Source: Cyanobacteria bacterium RYN_339
GTDB lineage: Bacteria > Cyanobacteriota > Sericytochromatia > S15B-MN24 > JAQBPE01
Assembly (NCBI GenBank): GCA_028287685.1
Contig: JAQBPE010000402.1
Location: 1-33,097, forward strand
Reading direction: 5' to 3'
DNA length: 33,097 nucleotides
How positions within the stretch are numbered: the stretch's first letter is position 1; every line of letters starts with the position of its first letter. This document shows positions 7,459 to 13,590 of the stretch, piece after piece. A model generated the notes under the pieces. The model was not told the DNA's origin. It was given only the letters and a program-made list of their open reading frames with translations, and made no database searches. Made by a program: the position numbers and the translations under genes.

Positions 7459-9006
7459 ATGCCGATCCAACGCGCCAGCGGCGTGCTGTTGCACCCCACC
7501 TCCCTGCCCGGCGGGCACGGCATCGGTGACCTCGGCCCCGAAGCCACGCGGTTCGTGGACTTCCTGGTGGCCGCGCGCCAGCAATACTGGCAGGTGTTGC
7601 CGCTCGGCCCCACCGGCTACGGCGACTCGCCGTACCAGAGCTTCTCCGCCTTCGCGGGCAACCCGCTGCTGATCGACCTGGGCGGCCTGGTCGCGCGCGG
7701 CTGGCTGGAGGAACAGGCGCTGGAGGGCGCGCCCGCCAACGACGGGCCGGTCGAGTTCGGCACCGTGGTGCAGTTCAAGCAGCAGGCCTTGCGGTTGGCC
7801 TATGCCGGCTTCCAGATCAAGGCCGGCGGCGCCGACCGCGAGGCCTTCGCCAGCTTCTGCCGCAGCCAGGCCACCTGGTTGGACGACTACGCCCTGTTCA
7901 TGGCGCTCAAGGACGCCCACGGCGGTCAGTGCTGGAACCAGTGGGACCTCGCGCTCGCGACGCGCCAGAAGGCCGCCCTGACCAAGGCCAAGAAGGCCCA
8001 GGCGGACGCGATCGGCTACTACCAGTTCGTGCAGTGGGTCTTCGCCAAGCAGTGGGGCGACCTCAAGGCGTACGCCAACCAACACGGCGTGCGCCTGATC
8101 GGCGACCTGCCGATCTTCGTGGCCTACGACAGCGCGGACGCCTGGAGCAACCGCGAGCTGTTCTTCCTGGACGAGGCCGGCAACCCGACGGTGGTGGCCG
8201 GTGTGCCCCCCGACTACTTCTCCGCCACCGGTCAGCTGTGGGGCAACCCCTTGTACCGCTGGGACGTGATGGCCAAGAAGGGCTTCGCCTGGTGGATCGC
8301 CCGCGTGCGCCAGGCCCTGGCCCTCTACGACCTGATCCGCATCGACCACTTCCGCGGCTTCGAGGCCTATTGGGAAGTGCCGGCCGGCGAGGACACCGCC
8401 ATCAACGGCCGCTGGGTCAAGGGCCCGGAGGGCAAGCTCTTCAAGGCGCTGCAGAAGGCGCTGGGTGACGACTTGCCCATCATCGCGGAGGATTTGGGGC
8501 TGATCACCCCGCCGGTGGAGGCGCTGCGCGACGGCTTCAAGCTGCCTGGCATGAAGATCTTGCAGTTCGCCTGGAGTGACCCGTCCAATGCGTATCTGCC
8601 GCACAACTACGTGCCGAACTGCGTGGCGTACACCGGGACGCACGACAACGACACGACGCGGGGTTGGCTGGATGCGGCGCCGGACGACGAGCGGGCGTAT
8701 GCGCTGGCTTACTTGCAGGCCGACGATGACACCTTCACCTGGGCCATGATCCGCACGGTGCTTGGCAGCGTGGCGTCGCTGGCGGTGGTGCCGGCGCAGG
8801 ACCTGCTGGATTTGGGCAGCGAGGCGCGCATGAACATGCCCAGCACCGCGAGCGGGAACTGGGCCTGGCGTTTGGGTGCGGGGGATTTGACGGTGGAGAT
8901 GGGGGCGCGCCTGGCGAGCTACACCGTGATGTTCGGGCGGACGCCCGAGGCTGCGGTGACGAAGCTGCCGCACGGGTCGGACAAGATCGAGGTTCATAGC
9001 GCGTAG
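7459..9006 (+). CDS. malQ: 4-alpha-glucanotransferase (amylomaltase)
   Basis: The 515-aa GH77 enzyme transfers alpha-1,4-glucan segments between maltodextrins and releases glucose, working in glycogen or maltodextrin turnover in the cytoplasm. It opens with RASGVLLHPTSLPGGHGIGDLG, the classic MalQ start. The GH77 catalytic residues are in place: nucleophile Asp296 in IRIDHFRGFE, acid/base Glu344 in IIAEDLGLI and stabilising Asp396 in GTHDNDTTRG. The length matches the short bacterial form (about 500 aa) without the extra N-terminal domain of E. coli MalQ. The ATG at 7459 has AGGAG at 7 nt spacing. A TATCCT at 7422-7427 could be a -10, but no good -35 accompanies it. No other glycogen genes are in the window. 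Confidence 0.95.
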   Translation: MPIQRASGVLLHPTSLPGGHGIGDLGPEATRFVDFLVAARQQYWQVLPLGPTGYGDSPYQSFSAFAGNPLLIDLGGLVARGWLEEQALEGAPANDGPVEFGTVVQFKQQALRLAYAGFQIKAGGADREAFASFCRSQATWLDDYALFMALKDAHGGQCWNQWDLALATRQKAALTKAKKAQADAIGYYQFVQWVFAKQWGDLKAYANQHGVRLIGDLPIFVAYDSADAWSNRELFFLDEAGNPTVVAGVPPDYFSATGQLWGNPLYRWDVMAKKGFAWWIARVRQALALYDLIRIDHFRGFEAYWEVPAGEDTAINGRWVKGPEGKLFKALQKALGDDLPIIAEDLGLITPPVEALRDGFKLPGMKILQFAWSDPSNAYLPHNYVPNCVAYTGTHDNDTTRGWLDAAPDDERAYALAYLQADDDTFTWAMIRTVLGSVASLAVVPAQDLLDLGSEARMNMPSTASGNWAWRLGAGDLTVEMGARLASYTVMFGRTPEAAVTKLPHGSDKIEVHSA

Positions 9007-9030
9007 GGGAGCCCCCCTCCGCCCTGCCGG

Positions 9031-9139
9031 GCACCTCCCCCGAAATGGGGGAGGGAGCGAAGGTCCTGGTTCCTCCCCCCTCGCGGGGGAGGTCTTCCTT
9101 GCCGAGGGCACGGAGCGAAGCTCCGTGGACTGCCCTCGG
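9031..9139. repeat. Run of GC-rich hairpins (REP-like) after malQ
   Basis: Three hairpins follow one another. CCTCCCCC/GGGGGAGG at 9034-9054 has a 5-nt loop. The same 8-bp arms recur at 9072-9092 with a different loop. A nested hairpin follows, with outer 9-bp arms at 9102-9110 and 9131-9139 and inner CGGAGC/GCTCCG at 9111-9125 with a GAA loop. The repetition of the same arms resembles dispersed intergenic palindromes in many GC-rich genomes. They may terminate or stabilise the malQ mRNA. Confidence 0.65.
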
Positions 9140-9178
9140 AACTGGTGAGCAAGGGCAGCCGGAGGGGGCCCAGTGGCC

Positions 9179-9214
9179 AAAAGAAAAACCGGAGGTCCCA
9201 GTAGGGTCCTCCGG
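9179..9214 (-). terminator. Intrinsic terminator of the minus-strand small transcript
   Basis: On the minus strand CCGGAGG-a-CCC (9214-9204) pairs with GGG-a-CCTCCGG (9199-9189) around a 4-nt loop and is followed directly by TTTTTCTTTT (9188-9179). This is a textbook intrinsic terminator for minus-strand transcription. The plus-strand side has only CTAATTTT after the stem. Confidence 0.8.
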
Positions 9215-9271
9215 CTAATTTTCGTCAGCGCAAGGGTGGTTAGTCCTTCTTGCTTATGAAGCGGTTGCAAC

Positions 9272-9334
9272 CTACAGGGTAGGACTACCCAGAGCCTTCA
9301 ACACCTCGAAGCGCTGCGTACTGTCATTTTTCAT
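9272..9334 (-). CDS. 20-residue peptide ORF within the structured transcript
   Basis: ATG at 9334-9332, TAG at 9274-9272, product MKNDSTQRFEVLKALGSPTL. A perfect AGGAGG (minus strand 9349-9344) stands 9 nt before the ATG, the best ribosome site in this part of the window. The start codon lies inside one arm of the 12-bp repeat, so folding would block initiation and ribosome traffic would open it. The peptide has no signal or membrane segment. It may be a regulatory leader peptide or a functional microprotein; no homologue is known to me. Confidence 0.55.
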   Translation of the reverse strand: MKNDSTQRFEVLKALGSPTL

Positions 9335-9384
9335 AAGCAAGTACCTCCTAATCAAAGATTTGGGTTTTTTAGGGTCCCGCAGAC

Positions 9385-9390
9385 ATTATA
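9385..9390 (-). promoter_or_regulatory. Consensus -10 TATAAT of the small minus-strand unit
   Basis: A perfect TATAAT on the minus strand with expected start near 9378, about 30 nt before the AGGAGG. No recognisable -35 lies at 16-18 bp spacing, so it may need an activator or use a divergent -35. Confidence 0.5.
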
Positions 9391-9458
9391 CCCCAAACAG
9401 CTCGTTAACGGGCGTCTGGATGTGTTACTTTTAAGTCGTTACTACGTCAGGAGCCCAC

Positions 9459-10004
9459 GTGCCAGTCACCGCGATCCCCTTCCGCTCGCCCCCGCCTTAC
9501 GAATTGCCGCCTCACGTGGTCGAAAGCCTGCGCCAGCTGGATGCCCCGGCAGCGGCCGTGCAAGTGTTGGAGCTGCTGCGCCAGCTCGACGCCGCGGACG
9601 CGCAACTGGTGGCCTTCGGACGCGACGAGCTCGAACCTGGCCCGGCGTTGGGCGACCACGAGGGCCTGACCCAGGCGCTCGAACAACTTCGCTCGCCCGG
9701 CCCGTCGACCGACTTCCTGCGCCAGGCGATCGCCCAGGGCGGCCCGCTCTTGATGATGGGCGAGCTGGAGGCGGCCGAACCTGCCCCGTTCCCACCGGCC
9801 TTCGCCGGGTACTTGTTGGGTGGCGCCGAGCGCGCCAACGTGGGCTTCTTGTACGTCTTCCCGCTGATGGACGCGCAGGGCGCGGCCCATGGCGCGCTGG
9901 CCTTGCACCGGACGCTCACGGCCGGCCCCCTCAACCACGACCAGCCGGCGATCGCCCAGGCGCTGGTGACGGAGCTGGCGGCGCGGGCCGCGGCGAACAC
10001 CTAG
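9459..10004 (+). CDS. GAF-like domain hypothetical protein
   Basis: The 181-aa soluble protein begins with GTG at 9459 behind AGGAG (9449-9453). The C-terminal half (about 115-178) reads like the last strands and helix of a GAF domain: a strand FLYVFPLMD, then GAALHGALALHR-like and a closing helix DQPAIAQALVTELAARAA. The N-terminal ~50 residues hold Leu/Gln/Asp-rich helices (VVESLRQLDAPAAAVQVLEL). GAF domains bind small ligands or act as dimerisation modules; here no output domain is attached. The stop codon overlaps the SD of the leader ORF of the rhodanese gene, so it is likely the first gene of an operon with rhodanese and the YceI-like protein. Family assignment is tentative. Confidence 0.6.
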   Translation: MPVTAIPFRSPPPYELPPHVVESLRQLDAPAAAVQVLELLRQLDAADAQLVAFGRDELEPGPALGDHEGLTQALEQLRSPGPSTDFLRQAIAQGGPLLMMGELEAAEPAPFPPAFAGYLLGGAERANVGFLYVFPLMDAQGAAHGALALHRTLTAGPLNHDQPAIAQALVTELAARAAANT

Positions 10005-10013
10005 GAGGACCCG

Positions 10014-10061
10014 ATGGCCCACAGCGGTAAAATTAGCCCGGTCAATTCCCATGGCGCATAG
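10014..10061 (+). CDS. Leader ORF (15 codons) overlapping the rhodanese start
   Basis: An AGGAGG (10003-10008) precedes ATG at 10014; the ORF reads MAHSGKISPVNSHGA and stops at TAG 10059-10061, inside the rhodanese gene that starts at 10051 in another frame. The rhodanese start itself has no SD, so terminating ribosomes could reinitiate there. The first five residues, MAHSG, equal those of the rhodanese ORF, and the two DNA starts share 21 of their first 28 bases, suggesting a small tandem duplication of the gene's 5' end. Confidence 0.45.
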   Translation: MAHSGKISPVNSHGA

Positions 10062-10440
10062 CGGCAATCACAGCCCGGCGTTCCTGGCCCTCGCGATGAG
10101 CGCGAAGGCCCGCGTTACGGAGACCACCGTGGACGCGGTGCTCGCGCGCCGGACCGCCGGCGACAAGTTCCTGTTCGTCGACGTCCGCGAGGACCACGAG
10201 TGGGCGGAGGGCCATGCGGCCGGCGCCGTGCACATGGGGCGCGGCATCATCGAGCGCGACATCGAGGTGGCCGTGCCCGACATGGCCGCCTCCATCGTCT
10301 TGTATTGTGGGGGCGGCTTCCGCTCCGCGCTGGTGGCCGACAACCTCCAGAAAATGGGATACACCAACGTTCAAAGCATGGATGGAGGGATGCGCGCGTG
10401 GCGAGCCCAAAACGCGCCCGTGGAAGTGCCCTCGCACTAG
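10051..10440 (+). CDS. Rhodanese-like domain protein (single domain)
   Basis: The 129-aa protein is a single rhodanese/Cdc25 domain: FVDVREDHEWAEGHAAGAVHMGRG (CH2A-like), then the active loop with Cys86 in YCGGGFRSA, and a final MDGGMRAW. Such proteins carry a persulfide on the cysteine and pass sulfur to acceptors such as cyanide, thiols or biosynthetic enzymes. The catalytic cysteine and following arginine are present, so it should be active. It is cytoplasmic. Translation probably depends on the overlapping leader ORF that holds the only SD. If the leader is ignored, the domain proper begins near MSAKARVTETTV, about 15 residues in. Its 3' end contains the start of the next gene. Confidence 0.88.
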   Translation: MAHSGNHSPAFLALAMSAKARVTETTVDAVLARRTAGDKFLFVDVREDHEWAEGHAAGAVHMGRGIIERDIEVAVPDMAASIVLYCGGGFRSALVADNLQKMGYTNVQSMDGGMRAWRAQNAPVEVPSH

Positions 10441-10922
10441 CCGCGCTGCTCTTCGCCTGGCCCGCCGTCGCGCGTCCCGCTGACGCCGGGCGCAGCGTGG
10501 CATCCGTGTCCGCGCCGATCCTGGCGCCGGGCATCTACGGCAATGCGCCCCTCTACGGCGAGCTGGACGACAGCGGTTCCTTCAGGCTGAACGCGCCGGC
10601 CGGGCAGGTCAGCACGGGCAACCCGATCTACGACGCCTTCCTGCACCGCTCGCTGGGCAGCACGATCACGGTGGTGGGCAGCTCGCCGCGCACGATCACC
10701 GCGAACAACCGGGTGCGCCTCTACGGCGTGACCGCCACCGTGCTGGTGGCCGGCCGCTCCGCCGTGGTGCCGCTGACGGTGCGCACGATCAGCAACCCAT
10801 CCGGCACCTGGCTGCGGGCCCATGCCCGCGTTGCGCTCGACAACTACGGTATCCGGTCCGCCACCGGCGGGCCCGCCGGGCCGCTGGGCGTGGCGATCAG
10901 CGCATATTTCCCGCGGCGCTAA
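10398..10922 (+). CDS. Secreted YceI-like protein
   Basis: GTG at 10398 has GGAGGG (10384-10389) 8 nt upstream, both inside the rhodanese coding region in another frame, giving a 43-nt overlap. The 174-aa product begins with basic residues and a hydrophobic core (ALALAALLFAWPAVA), a signal peptide with a likely cleavage after AVA, so it is exported. The mature part alternates beta-strands and includes RVRLYGVTATVLVAGRSAVVPLTV and a late RVALDNYGIRS, which recalls the YceI lipocalin-like barrel with its DYGI signature. YceI proteins bind isoprenoid lipids in the periplasm. The match is by eye and the barrel is short, so another beta-rich exported family is possible. A hairpin including the stop codon follows. 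Confidence 0.6.
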   Translation: MASPKRARGSALALAALLFAWPAVARPADAGRSVASVSAPILAPGIYGNAPLYGELDDSGSFRLNAPAGQVSTGNPIYDAFLHRSLGSTITVVGSSPRTITANNRVRLYGVTATVLVAGRSAVVPLTVRTISNPSGTWLRAHARVALDNYGIRSATGGPAGPLGVAISAYFPRR

Positions 10923-11009
10923 AGCGCCGTTCTCGCGCGCCGTCAGGCGGTTAAAGCGAGAAGGGCCTGACAGAAGCGCCTTGCCAGTAATGGACGCGGT
11001 CCACGGCAA
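10914..11009 (+). other. Structured intergenic segment with nested and crossing inverted repeats
   Basis: CGGCGC/GCGCCG (10914-10929) forms a hairpin on the YceI-like stop. Then TTCTCGC (10930-10936) pairs with GCGAGAA (10956-10962), while GTCAGGC (10942-10948) pairs with GCCTGAC (10965-10971), a crossing arrangement. A two-part hairpin follows: TTGCC/GGCAA (10981-11009) around GGAC/GTCC. No T-run is present. It may be a 3'-end structure or part of an RNA element. Confidence 0.35.
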
Positions 11010-11050
11010 TAAACCGCGCGCTAGCCGATCTTTCAAGCAAGTTTCGGAGC

Positions 11051-11095
11051 TAGGTTAACTATACCTTTACTTGGTGTTAGTCTAACCTTTGGAGG
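11051..11095 (+). promoter_or_regulatory. Leader hairpin and ribosome site of the 11103 lipoprotein
   Basis: AGGTTA-ACTA (from 11052) and TAGT-C-TAACCT (ending 11089) form an imperfect inverted repeat, with TATACC (11060-11065) as a possible -10 in its left arm. GGAGG (11091-11095) lies 7 nt before the ATG. The repeat overlaps the possible start of transcription, so it could be an operator or an mRNA hairpin. No -35 is clear. Confidence 0.35.
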
Positions 11096-11102
11096 AGCTC
11101 CG

Positions 11103-11984
11103 ATGTCCGCCATCCGCCCTGGTGTAATCCTGGTTGCCGCGCTTGCCGTCCTGGCGGGTTGTGGCCGGGCACCCGTGCCGACCGTTGCCTCCTCCACGGC
11201 GACGACGACCGCCGTCGCGCTTTCCGTTGCCAGCGCCGGCAAGGTGGAAATCCGCGTGGCCGGGCTGGGCGGCTACCACGTCGCCGCCACCACCACCCAG
11301 GTGACGTCGCTGCGCGTCACGCTGAGCGGCGGCCCGCTCGCCACCGCCGTGGTCCAGACTGTCAGCGCTGCCAGCCTCTCCGGCGGCCACGGCACGATCG
11401 TCTTCGCCGACCTCCCGCCCGGCACCGTCACCGTCACGATCGAGGCGCTCGACGCGGCCGGCCTCGTGGTCGGCACCAAGACCGCCAGCGCGCCCATCGC
11501 CAACGGCAGCACGGCCGTGGTGGCCGTAGCACTTCAATTGGATGCCACCCACGTCGCCGCGGCGGTGGGGGCGATCGCCATCGACGTGGCCGTGACCGAC
11601 GGCGACGTGGTGGTGGATCCCGTGTCCTCGCCCTCCCCGCGCCCCAGCACCCCCGTGCTGTCGCCCGCCCCGTCCCCCACGCCCACGCCGGAGCCCACGG
11701 GCACGGTCGCGATCGTTGGCGACGCGGAGCGCAGCTGGTACGCCGACGGCCGCATGGGCGTGAGCGGCTTCGTCCAGAACACCTGGGCCGTTTCCAAGAA
11801 GGCGCGCGTGAAGGCCGTCTTCTACAAGCGCGGCGCCTTCGGCTACAAGGAAGCGGAGACGCTGACGCACGACTTCGGCGCGATCGACCCCGCCAGCAAG
11901 ACGTACTTCCACCTCGAGACCGCGAGCAGCGTCTCCAGCTGGTCGGGCCAGGGCACCGTCACGCTGACGCTGGAGCAGTACTAA
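11103..11984 (+). CDS. Lipoprotein with Pro-rich hinge and FxLYD-like C-terminal domain
   Basis: The 293-aa product has a lipoprotein signal with lipobox LAGC (Cys20). Residues about 40-170 are beta-rich with Thr/Val/Ala repeats (TVTVTIEALDAAGLVVGTKT), resembling Ig-like or carboxypeptidase-regulatory folds. A Ser/Pro/Thr hinge (about 178-200, SPSPRPSTPV) follows. The C-terminal ~90 residues (GVSGFVQNTWAVSKKARVKA, VFYKRGAFGYKEAETL) look like an FxLYD/DUF3426-type sandwich, often found in exported proteins. Function is unknown; it is likely anchored in a membrane facing the periplasm or surface. Its 3' end overlaps the convergent histidine kinase gene by 26 nt. Confidence 0.7.
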   Translation: MSAIRPGVILVAALAVLAGCGRAPVPTVASSTATTTAVALSVASAGKVEIRVAGLGGYHVAATTTQVTSLRVTLSGGPLATAVVQTVSAASLSGGHGTIVFADLPPGTVTVTIEALDAAGLVVGTKTASAPIANGSTAVVAVALQLDATHVAAAVGAIAIDVAVTDGDVVVDPVSSPSPRPSTPVLSPAPSPTPTPEPTGTVAIVGDAERSWYADGRMGVSGFVQNTWAVSKKARVKAVFYKRGAFGYKEAETLTHDFGAIDPASKTYFHLETASSVSSWSGQGTVTLTLEQY

Positions 11985-13452
11985 CCGGCAAGAGGATCGA
12001 GAAGGTAGATCCCAGCCCCGGGGTACTTTCGACCTCGATGTGGCCGCCCATCAGCCGCACCAGGCGCTGGACCATCGCCAGGCCCAGCCCGGTGCCGCCG
12101 TGCTGGCGCGTGGACGAGCCGTCGCCCTGCTGGAAGCTCTCGAAGACGGTGGCCGCCACCGCTTCCGACATGCCCGCGCCCGTGTCCGCGACACGAAAGG
12201 CCACCCATCCCGCGCCAGCCGGCCCGACCGCCAGGTGTACGCGGCCGTTGCGCGTGAACTTGCAGGCATTGTCCAGCAGGGCCAGCAGGCACTGGCGCAG
12301 GCGCGCCTCGTCGGCATAGACGCAGGGGGTGCCCGGCACCACCTCCGCGGCCAGCGCGTTGCCATTGGCGGCCGCGCGAGGGGCGATCGCCTCCGACAGC
12401 TCCAGCGCCAGCGGTCCCGGCTCCAGGGCGGTGCATTCCAGCACCATCCCCCCGTTCTCGAGGTTGGATAGATCCAGGATGTCGTTGACCATCGCCAGCA
12501 GGTGGTGGCCGGAAGCGAGGACCTTCGCGAGGTCGGCGGCCTGCTGGCCGGCGTTCTCGGCCACGGCATCTTCTTGCAAGATCTCCGTGTAGCCGATGAT
12601 GGCGTTCAACGGCGTGCGCAGCTCGTGCCCCATGGCCGCCAGGAAGCGGCTCTTGGCCTGGCTGGCCGCCTGGGCTGCCTGGGTGGCGACGGCCAGTTCG
12701 GCCGTGCGTTCATGGACGCGGCCCTCCAGCAGGTCGTGCGATTGGCGCAGGATGGCGTTTGCCCGCAGCCGCTCCGCTTCCAGCACGCGCAGGGCTTCGC
12801 CGAGGCGGTGACCGTACGCCAGCGCGCCCAATGCCATCAACAGCAGCGGTGCCGCCAGCAGTGGCTCCCAGCCGCGCAGCGACGCCATGTTGATCTCCTG
12901 GGCCGCCAGGTGCTTCTGCTGGTCCGCGCGCGCCTCGCCGATCAGCTTGGTCAAGGCCGCCTCTACGGCCGCCTCGTCCGCGTCCATGTGGGCCATCTGC
13001 TGCGCCGCCGCATCCCGATCCGTGGGGTAGAGGTCCAGCACCCGCCGGCACCGGGCCGCGACCGAGGTCTCCGCGGCTGCCGCCTTCGCCAGGCCGTCGC
13101 GCCAGAGGTCCTCGCGCGGGAGCTCGTCGGTGTCGAGGTCGTGGGTGACGGAGCGCAGGCGCAATTGGAAGATCCCGTCCGCGGCTTCCAGCCGGGCGCG
13201 CTCGTGGGCAGGGTCGCGGGAAAGGAAGACCGCATTGCCCGGCTCGTCCGCGCTGCGCGCCGAGCGCAGCATAGCGGACAGGTCGTCGATTCGGCGCGCC
13301 CAGGCGCCACTTTCCTGGACGGAGGCCGCGAAGCTGGAGGTGGCCAGGTCGTCCAACCCGAAGCCGATGGCCACGGACAGGAAGACCAGCCCGATCAGCA
13401 CCAGGTACACGAAGCGTAGCCGGCGAATCGCAACCCCGATATCGGCAGTCAT
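11959..13452 (-). CDS. Membrane-bound sensor histidine kinase
   Basis: The 497-aa protein has a transmembrane helix near residues 14-32, a helical extracytoplasmic sensor of about 160 residues (four-helix-bundle style, no named family recognised), and a second helix near 196-214. A coiled coil leads to HisKA with phospho-acceptor His276 in FLAAMGHELRTPLNAIIGYTEIL. The ATPase domain shows the N box (LLDNACKFT), G1 (VADTGAGM) and G2 (GGTGLGLAMVQRLVRLMGGHI). It should autophosphorylate in response to an unknown signal. No response regulator is adjacent, so it is an orphan. The start is the ATG at 13452; a GTG at 13455 directly before it is equally possible, both behind a run of G. It converges with and overlaps the lipoprotein gene. 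Confidence 0.92.
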   Translation of the reverse strand: MTADIGVAIRRLRFVYLVLIGLVFLSVAIGFGLDDLATSSFAASVQESGAWARRIDDLSAMLRSARSADEPGNAVFLSRDPAHERARLEAADGIFQLRLRSVTHDLDTDELPREDLWRDGLAKAAAAETSVAARCRRVLDLYPTDRDAAAQQMAHMDADEAAVEAALTKLIGEARADQQKHLAAQEINMASLRGWEPLLAAPLLLMALGALAYGHRLGEALRVLEAERLRANAILRQSHDLLEGRVHERTAELAVATQAAQAASQAKSRFLAAMGHELRTPLNAIIGYTEILQEDAVAENAGQQAADLAKVLASGHHLLAMVNDILDLSNLENGGMVLECTALEPGPLALELSEAIAPRAAANGNALAAEVVPGTPCVYADEARLRQCLLALLDNACKFTRNGRVHLAVGPAGAGWVAFRVADTGAGMSEAVAATVFESFQQGDGSSTRQHGGTGLGLAMVQRLVRLMGGHIEVESTPGLGSTFSILLPVSTAPASA

Positions 13453-13535
13453 CACGCCCCCCCAAGGCCCAGGACGAGGATAAACATAGCATACCTGGCG
13501 GTTTCCCCGAAGCAGCCGGGAGGTCCGGCGGAAGA

Positions 13536-13564
13536 TTGACCGGGGGGGCGCCGGGTGCCAGAAT
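13536..13564 (+). promoter_or_regulatory. Sigma-70-type promoter of the tricorn protease operon
   Basis: TTGACC (13536-13541), 17-bp spacer, CAGAAT (13559-13564) preceded by TG as an extended -10. Transcription should start near 13571, leaving a 20-nt leader with AGGAG before the ATG at 13591. The -35 TTGACC is identical to that of nagA. Confidence 0.65.
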
Positions 13565-13590
13565 CAAGGGCCATTTTCAGGAGCGAAACG

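Larger units (their letters stand above)
9179..9378 (-). ncRNA. Candidate structured small RNA / leader with pseudoknot
   Basis: A free-standing minus-strand transcript of about 200 nt is predicted from the TATAAT at 9390-9385 to the T-run at 9179. It contains a perfect 12-bp inverted repeat (9341-9330 with 9260-9249) covering the start codon of a 20-codon ORF. A second 9-bp pairing with one bulge joins 9289-9281 to 9248-9238. The second arm lies inside the first stem's loop and its partner directly abuts the first stem, which is H-type pseudoknot geometry. The 9290-9277 segment can instead fold on itself (GGGTAG/CTACCC), so alternative structures are possible. No tRNA-like end, so it is not tmRNA. 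I do not recognise a known riboswitch or sRNA family. Confidence 0.5.

Noticed and set aside
9179..9378. tmRNA (including the two-piece cyanobacterial type) as identity of the structured transcript
   Set aside because: It has no tRNA-like acceptor or T-arm. The ORF starts with ATG behind an SD, and the peptide does not end in a tag-like ALAA sequence.
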